From NCBI GenBank assembly GCA_016219645.1, contig JACRLR010000016.1:248001-312000 (forward strand): DNA of 64,000 nucleotides, given 5' to 3'. Source of the DNA: Nitrospirota bacterium. GTDB taxonomy: Bacteria; Nitrospirota; Nitrospiria; Nitrospirales; Nitrospiraceae. The notes under the pieces are model-generated. The model had not been told where the DNA came from. It worked only from the letters and a program-made list of their open reading frames with translations, and ran no database searches. The translations under genes and the position numbers were made by a program. Below, piece by piece: positions 56,901 to 64,000 of this stretch; position 1 is the first letter of the stretch; each line of letters opens with the position of its first letter.

Positions 56901-58760
56901 TCATGGCAATTCCTCCAGCACGCCACGACGGAGGGCAGCAATGGCGCGCGAGGCTGTGTCTGCCAACCCCGGGTGTGTGTCCTTCAGTTGGTGCAGTTGT
57001 GACAGGAATTCCAGGGTTCGCGCCAAGAGACGATAGATATCCCCTTCAGCCATCGTCGTGCTTTTGCAAAGACCTATCCAGGTGAGTGTGGGGTCGCCGA
57101 TCCACCGTTCTGTCACGGCGGCGACGTCGGCCCGCAAGAGAGGTGGATCTTCATGCGGCGAAAGTGCTGAGGCCAGTTTTCGGACTTGCCCGAGCAATGA
57201 GCCCAATCCGGAACTGACTCGCGGGAAAGCGCCGGGTCGATCGTCATCATGCGCGATGCTCGACATCACGGCGGCCAGCATCGCGGGATCGCCTCCGTTA
57301 AACGCCTCAGCCCGGATCAATTCCGTGATAAGCAACGAATGATCGATGCGGATGAGCCTGGCCCATTCGCCGTCAGCTGTCAGGTGTGTTGTCGGAGTGA
57401 GATACCCGAACTGTTGCAGGACGTCGATCTTCTCCTGGAAACGGTGCCAGAGACTCGTGCGCAGGGCCTGGATCGATTTGAGATGGCGGTGCTGCTCCTG
57501 CCGAAGTTTAGATGCGCGGGGATAGTCTCTTTGACAGGCAGACCGCGAAGGGCAGGTCGGGCAGGCAAAGTCGCCCAGAGTTTGCACGATAGCGTCTGGA
57601 ATCGGTTCATCATCCTTCGGAATCAGGATGGGAAGCTCCGGCAGCCTGCCGGGCAACTCTTCCAGGTGATGGAGTAATTCTTCCACGCTTTCCGGCGTGC
57701 ACCAGGGATAGACCGGCGCGTCCACACAGTCCAGGATACGGTCGGATACTTCGGTCACTGTAGAGGCGGGAGATTCGGTAATGCCTCCGCCTAGACGCAG
57801 CGCCGTAATCATCGGGCTCTTCTGTCCCTTGCTGCGATATTGCCGCAAGACCACGCCTCGGCTGCGGCCGAACCCCACCACACGACCGGGAGTGAGAAAA
57901 TGAAATCGTGCGGCGACTTCCGGTGGCTCGTGCCTTCTGACCGGGACCCGGTGTGATTTCTGCCGGCGGACCTGGTCGAAGGTTTGCCATTCTGTGATCC
58001 AGTCGGTGCAGACGCGCGGCCCGAACGGCTCCATCTGGTTGTGCAGATCGTCCAGCTTCCGTTCCAAAACCTCGGCGCGCTGGTTGAGCTGGAATTGTGC
58101 AAAGCTTTTGGCGAGAATCGGTTGGATTTGATCCAGGGGATGCGCTTTCAGGAGGTTGAGGACCATGGGATAGCTGATGAGAAATTGGCTGTTGATCGCT
58201 TCCGGATGGCCGGTGAAACCTTTGGTCAGTATATGAAGATCGATATACGGGGAAGGGGTCACGATGGCGAAGCCAACGAGATCTTTTCCCCGGCGTCCTG
58301 CCCTGCCGGCAATCTGCTGCACTTCGCCGATCGTCAAGTCCGTGAAGTCGCGAGACTTGCGAATGCTGGACTGCGTGATGATGACCGTCCGGGCAGGAAA
58401 GTCGACTCCGGCGGCCAGTGTGGTGGTGGCAAACACGGCATCGAGGCAGCCATGACGCATCAGTTCTTCGACCGCGATTTTCCATGAGGGGAGATGGCCT
58501 GCATGATGCGCGGCTACGCCGATGCGCTGGACGGTTGGGATGAGCGGGTGATCAGCGATGCTGGGATATTGGGCGATCACCTTGTCCAGCACGGCGGCGA
58601 TTGCTTGCTGACGAATCGGCGGGAGGAGGATTTGGCTGTGGTCAAAGCCCTGCATCGCTTCGTCGCAGGCGCGCCGCGACGTAAGGAACACAATGGCGGG
58701 GGTCAAATGCTTGTCGCGGAGAGCGAGAATCAGATCAACCGGATGAATCGAGGGAGGCAT
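56901..58760 (-). CDS. Ski2-like helicase, C-terminal (RecA2) half plus accessory domains
   Basis: 619 residues beginning directly at the second RecA lobe: LTPAIVFLTSRRACDEA (motif IV), GVAAHHAGHLP, ATTTLAAGVDFPARTVII (motif V) and GEVQQIAGRAGRRG (motif VI). A long winged-helix/helical-bundle part follows with a cysteine cluster CPTCPSRSAC, and a DSHCT-like end. No Walker A is present. It precedes the N-terminal half on the same strand, the reverse of the order in a normal polypeptide. It overlaps glgC by 26 bases. Confidence 0.85.
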   Translation of the reverse strand: MPPSIHPVDLILALRDKHLTPAIVFLTSRRACDEAMQGFDHSQILLPPIRQQAIAAVLDKVIAQYPSIADHPLIPTVQRIGVAAHHAGHLPSWKIAVEELMRHGCLDAVFATTTLAAGVDFPARTVIITQSSIRKSRDFTDLTIGEVQQIAGRAGRRGKDLVGFAIVTPSPYIDLHILTKGFTGHPEAINSQFLISYPMVLNLLKAHPLDQIQPILAKSFAQFQLNQRAEVLERKLDDLHNQMEPFGPRVCTDWITEWQTFDQVRRQKSHRVPVRRHEPPEVAARFHFLTPGRVVGFGRSRGVVLRQYRSKGQKSPMITALRLGGGITESPASTVTEVSDRILDCVDAPVYPWCTPESVEELLHHLEELPGRLPELPILIPKDDEPIPDAIVQTLGDFACPTCPSRSACQRDYPRASKLRQEQHRHLKSIQALRTSLWHRFQEKIDVLQQFGYLTPTTHLTADGEWARLIRIDHSLLITELIRAEAFNGGDPAMLAAVMSSIAHDDDRPGAFPRVSSGLGSLLGQVRKLASALSPHEDPPLLRADVAAVTERWIGDPTLTWIGLCKSTTMAEGDIYRLLARTLEFLSQLHQLKDTHPGLADTASRAIAALRRGVLEELP

Positions 58761-59973
58761 GCAATTTCATTCCCTTTGCAATCACGACCAAGCCGGATTC
58801 GGTGACGGTAAATCGCTTGGCGTCGGCTTCCCGGTCATACCCGATTTCCGAGTTAGGCGGGATGATGACATCCTTGTCGATGATGGCCCGTCTGATCCGG
58901 CTGTGTGCGCCGATGACGACGTTTTCCATGATGATCGATTCACGAACGTCCGCATTGTCCTGGACACGGACGTTCGGCGAAAGCACTGAGTTCTGCACCC
59001 GGCCACCGGAAAAGATGCAGCCGCCGCAGACGATGGAATCCAGGGCCACGCCCATCCTGCCGCCCTGATAGTCTTGCGCGAAAACGAATTTTGCCGGTGC
59101 AAATTGCCCTTGGTAGGTTCGAATCGCCCAATGCTGGTCGTAGAGATTGAAGAGGGGATCCACCGCGACGAGATCCATGTTCGCTTCCCAGTATGCGTCC
59201 AATGTTCCGATATCCCGCCAATACTTCACGTCCTTTTTGTTCGCGTCGACAAACTTGTAGGCGTAGACGCGACGATCTCGAATCATTTTTGGCATGATGT
59301 TTTTCCCGAAGTCGTGACTGCCGCCTTCCTGCGCGTCGGCCATCAAATACTCGCGGAGGACGTTGGTGCGAAACAGGTAAATGCCCATCGAGCCAAAGGC
59401 ATGGGTCGGGTCGTTGGGGATCGAGGGCGGGTGAGCCGGTTTCTCGATGAATTCCGTAATCCGAAAATCCTCATCCACACCGATCACGCCGAACCGATGG
59501 GCATCTTCGATCGGAATATCGATCGCGCCGACCACAGCATCGGCGCCTTTCGCAAGCAGCCAATGGAACATTTCCATATAGTTCATCTTGTAGATATGGT
59601 CGCCGGCAAGGATCAGGACATAGTCCGGTTGTTCGCTGTCGAGGAGAAACAGGTTTTGGTAGACCGCGTCGGCGGTGCCTTGGTACCATTCTTCGCTGAT
59701 GCGTTGCTGGGGTGGAATCGAGGCGATAAATTCGCCGAGTTCGCCGTTGAGGATGTTCCAGCCCGTGCGGATATGACGGTCAAGTGAGTGGGATTTGTAT
59801 TGGATAAGGACCGCGACTTTTCGAAGCCCGGAGTTGAGGCAATTGCTGAGCGTGAAGTCGATAATGCGATATTTCCCACCAAAGGGAACTGCCGGCTTGG
59901 CTCGATGCTCGGTGAGAGGGTAAAGACGTTCGCCCTTCCCACCCGCCAGCACCATGGTGAAAATGTTCCCCAT
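58735..59973 (-). CDS. glgC: Glucose-1-phosphate adenylyltransferase
   Basis: About 412 residues; makes ADP-glucose for glycogen. MVLAGGKGERLYPLTEHRAK, PAVPFGGKYRIIDFTLSNCL, the GTADAVYQN loop, VLILAGDHIYKMNY, and a left-handed beta-helix tail (NVVIGAHSRIRRAIIDKDVI). ATG 59973 is the normal family start; the frame opens further upstream. No other glycogen gene is in the window. Confidence 0.95.
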   Translation of the reverse strand: MGNIFTMVLAGGKGERLYPLTEHRAKPAVPFGGKYRIIDFTLSNCLNSGLRKVAVLIQYKSHSLDRHIRTGWNILNGELGEFIASIPPQQRISEEWYQGTADAVYQNLFLLDSEQPDYVLILAGDHIYKMNYMEMFHWLLAKGADAVVGAIDIPIEDAHRFGVIGVDEDFRITEFIEKPAHPPSIPNDPTHAFGSMGIYLFRTNVLREYLMADAQEGGSHDFGKNIMPKMIRDRRVYAYKFVDANKKDVKYWRDIGTLDAYWEANMDLVAVDPLFNLYDQHWAIRTYQGQFAPAKFVFAQDYQGGRMGVALDSIVCGGCIFSGGRVQNSVLSPNVRVQDNADVRESIIMENVVIGAHSRIRRAIIDKDVIIPPNSEIGYDREADAKRFTVTESGLVVIAKGMKLHASLDSSG

Positions 59974-60101
59974 TGCGGCGAATTGTAGCAGGACGCTGTG
60001 AAAATAGAAAGAAAGCGACTCGTTGACATCGAGAGGATCTGAGACGATACTACGCTGGAGAGTGGGAAAGTCACTGTGAGTATTCGAGCAAAGGAGCAAG
60101 C

Positions 60102-60389
60102 ATGAAGCGGGATGTACTGGTCACATCGCTTGTAAAACAGAAGGCGGCTCAGAAGCCGGCCCTGGACAGCCGGAAAGATTCGCTCTGGCGGTTAGAACAC
60201 CTTGAAAGCCAAATGGCAAAGTTGTCCGAATTGGTTCGTGAGCATGCGGAAGATGTCGATCGATTGGTGCGCATTGTGGCTGAAGATCGTGATGTCATTC
60301 GGCGTCAGTTATTGCGTAAACACCATGAGCAAGTCCGGGTCCGTAAGCATCTTCGTGACTCCAATGCCAAGGTAGGGCTCGACTTCTAA
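60102..60389 (+). CDS. Small coiled-coil protein
   Basis: 95 residues, AAAGGAG ribosome site. Mostly one charged helix (LWRLEHLESQMAKLSELVRE, VDRLVRIVAEDRDVIRRQLL). Divergent from glgC. No family recognised. A family D element begins one base after its stop. Confidence 0.65.
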   Translation: MKRDVLVTSLVKQKAAQKPALDSRKDSLWRLEHLESQMAKLSELVREHAEDVDRLVRIVAEDRDVIRRQLLRKHHEQVRVRKHLRDSNAKVGLDF

Positions 60390-60390
60390 A

Positions 60391-60500
60391 CAGGATGCTG
60401 AAAAAGTCCGCCAGCAGCTCGATCGAACCCGTGAAGCGTCGTTCGTTTCCGGACTCGGACGTTTCACGAACGACGAGAGCGGCCTTTTTGAGCATCCTGC
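60391..60500. mobile_element. Family D element containing a family A repeat
   Basis: Ends CAGGATGCTGAAAAAGTCC and complement CTTTTTGAGCATCCTG flank GTGAAGCGTCGTTCG ... GTTTCACGAACGAC, a family A hairpin. Confidence 0.75.
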
Positions 60501-60742
60501 GGGACGGTTCTCTCCTATCCCAGATATACAGACTATAAAAGTGCGGCTGGCCTCATTATAGTTTTTCCGCAGCCTGTTGAGCCTGTGCCCGGTGGTTTCG
60601 TCCCGTGGGATTCCGCCCGCGAGTCCATCCTTGCAGGATCTCACATAAGTCCGGCCCCATTGTTGGTGGTCTTATCGGTATCGTGCGAAATCGTCCATCG
60701 GCGCGATGCGAGTCATGGCGAAATGAAAGAAAGGGGATGATC

Positions 60743-61540
60743 GTGCAGCAACGAAGTGTCTGTCGGTGGGTAATCGTCCTGATGTCGCTGACGTTCGGAA
60801 TGGCTCAGACCCTGTGGGCTGAGCCGATAGGGAAAGGGTGGGCGATCCCGGTTCAGGTGCCCTACGAAGCGCCGCCAAAGGGGCAGGATCTCCCGGCAGA
60901 ATCCGTCCCACAGAATACGAAGCCGCTGACTCCTCAAGAGATTCAAAGGGCAGAAGCACTGCTGCCGTTGCTGGAGGGTGCACAGGAGTTTTGGGCGATG
61001 GGAGAATTCGTGCATCTCGGCGAGCCAGCCGTGCCGGTCCTGGTCAAAGGTCTGACTATGCCAGGACCGCGCATTCGGTATAACGCCATCGAAACAATTT
61101 CGATGTTGAAAGCCACCTCGGCAGTTCCGGCCCTTGTGGCAGCAGCCAAGGAGGTGAACGAAATCCCGCGGGTGCGCGAACATGCATTGCGGGTAGCCGT
61201 CCGATTGGATTCGGCGAAAGCGGTAGACGCGATCGAGGTGATGGCAAAGGACCAGAATTCATCGATTCGGAAGGCCGCTGCGTTTGAAGCGCGGTATATC
61301 AGAGAAAAGGCAGTGGTGCCGATTCTGATCGGGATGATTGCCGACGAGGAACGTTTTGTCGGACTCTCAGCGGTGCAGTCGCTTTGGATTCTCACGCGAC
61401 ATGAAACGGAGTTTCACGATTGGGAGACGTCGACCAAGCAAGACCGTCAGGAGTGGACGACTGAATGGGTGGAATGGTGGAACAGCCAGAAGGATAGCTT
61501 CGAATTTTCGGATCCGAAAAGGCCTTCGCGTGTGCGCTAG
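60743..61540 (+). CDS. Exported HEAT-repeat protein
   Basis: About 265 residues. GTG 60743 lies six bases after AAAGGGG; ATG 60737 is too close to it. A signal peptide (CRWVIVLMSLTFGMAQTLWA) is followed by a linker and about four HEAT repeats (HLGEPAVPVLVKGLTMPGPR, RYNAIETISMLKATSAVPAL, IEVMAKDQNSSIRKAAAFEA, ILIGMIADEERFVGLSAVQS). Probable periplasmic scaffold. Partner unknown. Confidence 0.75.
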   Translation: MQQRSVCRWVIVLMSLTFGMAQTLWAEPIGKGWAIPVQVPYEAPPKGQDLPAESVPQNTKPLTPQEIQRAEALLPLLEGAQEFWAMGEFVHLGEPAVPVLVKGLTMPGPRIRYNAIETISMLKATSAVPALVAAAKEVNEIPRVREHALRVAVRLDSAKAVDAIEVMAKDQNSSIRKAAAFEARYIREKAVVPILIGMIADEERFVGLSAVQSLWILTRHETEFHDWETSTKQDRQEWTTEWVEWWNSQKDSFEFSDPKRPSRVR

Positions 61541-61549
61541 GAGCTGGTC

Positions 61550-61606
61550 GAGACAAACCAGATGAACCAAACCAACCAAATAAACAAAACGAACCGGATC
61601 AACCAG
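61550..61606. repeat. Family B repeat, one arm
   Basis: Tandem AACCAGATGAACCAAACCAA and similar words between the HEAT-repeat gene and def; the opposite arm is missing. Confidence 0.75.
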
Positions 61607-61703
61607 CTTCGCTGTGTCTTGCGAGCGCGAAAAATGCTGTGTTATATTTTGTCGGTTCCCCATCGCGCCGTACTCTTCGACAGAAAGATTGTAGGTGCCC
61701 TTT

Positions 61704-62234
61704 ATGCCCAAGCTCACCATTGCGAAGCTCGGTAATCCAGTCTTGAGGCAGGTTGCGGCCAAGGTCGATCCCCGCGACATTCGCACGTATGACATGCAGC
61801 AATTCATCGACGATTTGCTGCAGACGATGCTGGCTGAACCGGGGATTGGGTTGGCAGCACCTCAGGTATCACGCTCGATTCAATTGGTCGTGATGGGTTG
61901 TGAAGGGGAAGACGGATTTCCGCAGACCGTGCTCATCAATCCCAAGATTATCTTCTATGGCCCGGAGCTTGTCGAAAACTGGGAGGGCTGCTTAAGTGTG
62001 GATGGGCTGCGGGGAAAGGTCACGAGGCCGTCGGTCGTAAGGGTCAAGGCGTTGGACCGTCAAGGCAAATCGATGGATTTCGAAGCGACCGGGCTCTATG
62101 CCGTCTGTATCCAGCACGAAATGGATCATCTCATCGGCAAAGTATTCTTGGACCGGATGACCGATATGTCCACGCTCACGCAACTCCCCGAATTTAGTAA
62201 GTACTGGCAAGATGAACCCATCCCCGTGATCTAA
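61704..62234 (+). CDS. def: Peptide deformylase
   Basis: About 176 residues. Removes the N-formyl group from new proteins. All three motifs are intact: GIGLAAPQ, EGCLS and QHEMDHL. ATG 61704 has AGGTG eight bases upstream. It is followed 23 bases later by an ABC exporter gene. fmt is not in the window. Confidence 0.96.
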   Translation: MPKLTIAKLGNPVLRQVAAKVDPRDIRTYDMQQFIDDLLQTMLAEPGIGLAAPQVSRSIQLVVMGCEGEDGFPQTVLINPKIIFYGPELVENWEGCLSVDGLRGKVTRPSVVRVKALDRQGKSMDFEATGLYAVCIQHEMDHLIGKVFLDRMTDMSTLTQLPEFSKYWQDEPIPVI

Positions 62235-62257
62235 CTTGCCGTGAAGATCCTGCGCTC

Positions 62258-63982
62258 GTGAAAACTCTCCTTCGAGTGCTCCAGTACCTCAGCCCGCACC
62301 GTTCAATGGTGGTCGGCACCTTCCTGTTCGCAGGGTTGGCGACGGCGTTCGAGCTGGTCCCCCCCTGGCTGATTAAAGTGATTATCGACGATGTAATTCA
62401 GGGGGGCCAGACTCAGCTCCTGCTCTGGGTATTTCTCGGGCTTTGTGCCGCCTATGTGCTGAGAAATCTCTGCGGGTCTATGAGGATTCGGTTGAACAAT
62501 GGGCTGGAGCAGCAAGTCGTCCACGATTTGCACGTCCAGGTATTTGCCGCACTGCAGCGGTTATCGATCAAGTTTTATGAGAGTCGTCCAACAGGCGAGA
62601 TCATGTCACGGGTGTTGAACGACACGGAGCATATGCAGCGCATCTTCGTCGACGGGCTGGAAGAAATCATTACGGCGGGGTTGACGCTGATCGGGATCAT
62701 GACCATGCTGTTCATGCTCAACTGGAAGTTGGCTCTATTGGCGCTCGTGCCTATTCCTCTGTTGGTCGTCGGCGCGGCGCTCTTTACTAAGCGAGTCCAC
62801 GGATACTATCGGGTGATCAGAAAAGGATCAGCGGAGCTGAATGCACTGTTGCAGGACATGTTGGCTGGCATCAGGGAGACGATGGGTTTCAATCGCCAGT
62901 CCTATGAGCAGGAGCGGTTTGATCGGAAAAGTGATCGTTGCCGCCAGGATACGTTGAAGGCCATGTACCTCTGGTCCTACTACTCCCCTGGCATGATGCT
63001 GATCGGGAGTCTGGGCGGGGCCATGGTGCTCTGGTTCGGCACAGCCGAAGTCCTGGAGCACCGTCTTTCCGTGGGCGAACTCGTGATGTTCATCTCATAC
63101 CTTGCGCTCTTCTATGTGCCGATCAATCAGATCCACTCTGTGAATCACATGCTCCAACATGCGTTGGCTGCAAGTGAGCGGGTGTTCGAAGTGCTCGATC
63201 TCGTTCCGGAGGTCCAGGATCGACCTGACGCGATTGCGCCAACCGCTCGGTTACGGGGAGAAGTCGCCTTTCATCGCGTCGGGTTTCATTATCGAGCCGA
63301 TGCGCCGATTTTGACAAACGTGACAATATCCGTTCAGGCGGGCGAACGCGTCGCGCTGGTCGGCCCGAGCGGCGCAGGAAAGAGCACGACACTCAAACTG
63401 CTGATGCGATTCTACGATGTGACCCAAGGCTCCGTGACCATCGACGGGTACGATATCCGCGATCTGCCCTTGCCCTTTCTTCGAAGCCAAATCGGGCTGG
63501 TTCAGCAAGAGCCATTCTTATTCAATGGGACGGTGAGAGAAAACATTCTGTATGGGGATCTATCGGCCGGGCAGGACGAGATTGAGATGGCTGCGAAGGC
63601 GGCGCGAGCCCATGACTTTATCATGGCTTTGCCGGAAGGGTATGACACCTGGATCGGAGAGCGTGGGGTCAAACTTTCCGTCGGGCAACGGCAGCGTGTT
63701 TCGATTGCCCGTGTCATTCTGAAGGACCCTCCGATCGTCATGTTCGATGAGGCCACCTCCAATATCGACACAGAGACCGAGGTCAAGATTCGTGAGGCGC
63801 TGGACGATCTGACGAAAGGGCGGACGACGATCATCATTGCCCATCGACTCTCCACCATCCAAGGGGTTGACCGCATCATTGTTGTGGACCACGGGCGTGT
63901 CGTCGAAGACGGGACGCACGAGACGTTGATCGGCCATGAAGGGGTGTATGCGCGACTCTATGACGCTCAATTTCAGGTGTAG
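62258..63982 (+). CDS. ABC transporter, fused permease-ATPase (MsbA-like exporter)
   Basis: 574 residues: six membrane helices in about 1-320, then an ATPase domain with Walker A VGPSGAGKST, Q-loop IGLVQQEPFLF, signature LSVGQRQRVSIARV, Walker B PPIVMFDEATSNID and switch His in IIAHRLST. A half-transporter that works as a dimer; substrate (lipid, drug or peptide) unknown. GTG start. A family D end begins just after the stop at the window edge. Confidence 0.92.
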   Translation: MKTLLRVLQYLSPHRSMVVGTFLFAGLATAFELVPPWLIKVIIDDVIQGGQTQLLLWVFLGLCAAYVLRNLCGSMRIRLNNGLEQQVVHDLHVQVFAALQRLSIKFYESRPTGEIMSRVLNDTEHMQRIFVDGLEEIITAGLTLIGIMTMLFMLNWKLALLALVPIPLLVVGAALFTKRVHGYYRVIRKGSAELNALLQDMLAGIRETMGFNRQSYEQERFDRKSDRCRQDTLKAMYLWSYYSPGMMLIGSLGGAMVLWFGTAEVLEHRLSVGELVMFISYLALFYVPINQIHSVNHMLQHALAASERVFEVLDLVPEVQDRPDAIAPTARLRGEVAFHRVGFHYRADAPILTNVTISVQAGERVALVGPSGAGKSTTLKLLMRFYDVTQGSVTIDGYDIRDLPLPFLRSQIGLVQQEPFLFNGTVRENILYGDLSAGQDEIEMAAKAARAHDFIMALPEGYDTWIGERGVKLSVGQRQRVSIARVILKDPPIVMFDEATSNIDTETEVKIREALDDLTKGRTTIIIAHRLSTIQGVDRIIVVDHGRVVEDGTHETLIGHEGVYARLYDAQFQV

Positions 63983-64000
63983 CGGCAAGATGCTGAAAAA

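Overview
The window reads as a piece of a GC-rich bacterial chromosome carrying mostly vertically inherited housekeeping genes, separated by an unusually rich set of palindromic intergenic repeats. Gene content, the neighbourhoods (grpE-dnaK-dnaJ-rsmE, recA-recX-alaS-ruvX-mltG) and the repeat style suggest a Nitrospira-like member of the Nitrospirota. This is an inference: no nitrification gene or rRNA is present to prove it.

Layout. 0-4.6 kb (minus strand): a GspE/PilB-type ATPase, two response regulators and an Hpt protein. 4.8-12.8 kb (plus): recA, recX, alaS, ruvX, mltG, deoC and a deoB-like gene whose active site looks degraded. 13-16.6 kb (plus): a RidA protein, an IPT/TIG-repeat secreted protein and a Ycf48-like beta-propeller protein. 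16.6-27.3 kb (minus): rsmE, dnaJ, dnaK, grpE, coaX, birA, nadC, valS. 27.6-37.2 kb: a tiny basic protein, a regulator with a helical tail, HAD phosphatase, sirtuin, a ketopantoate reductase fused to a molybdopterin-fold domain, a toxin-antitoxin pair, a redox protein, a MATE exporter and a DUF2779 nuclease. 37.5-39.6 kb is gene-poor, holding a small membrane protein gene and ending at tRNA-Ser(CGA). 39.8-43 kb: phosphopantetheinyl transferase, tadA, and an ECF sigma/anti-sigma pair.

43.2-51.7 kb (minus) holds the most unusual system: a tightly overlapping cassette of a PqqD-like carrier/RRE protein, three radical SAM proteins, a 62-residue Cys-containing peptide with a strong ribosome binding site, an HPr-kinase-like protein, a nucleotidyltransferase and an S26-type peptidase. 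A methyltransferase and a glycosyltransferase lie just upstream. It looks like a ribosomally made, post-translationally modified peptide (RiPP) pathway. The peptide ends in serine next to an HprK-like kinase, a pairing known from paeninodin-type lasso peptides, yet no lasso cyclase is present.

51.9-64 kb: small hypothetical genes, a lipoprotein, a frameshifted lipid A deacylase (pagL-like), an outer-membrane barrel, a Ski2-like helicase split into two genes in reversed order behind glgC, a coiled-coil protein, a HEAT-repeat protein, def and an ABC exporter.

The intergenic DNA contains several repeat families. The most striking is a hairpin element (called E here) with a conserved core and flanking arms that differ from locus to locus but stay complementary within each locus. 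A second (D) is a MITE-like hairpin often sitting exactly at stop codons. Others (A, B, C, F, G, H) are hairpins built from a short word repeated along one arm and its complement along the other. Some repeat DNA has been captured as the start or end of genes (recX, IPT gene, rsmE).
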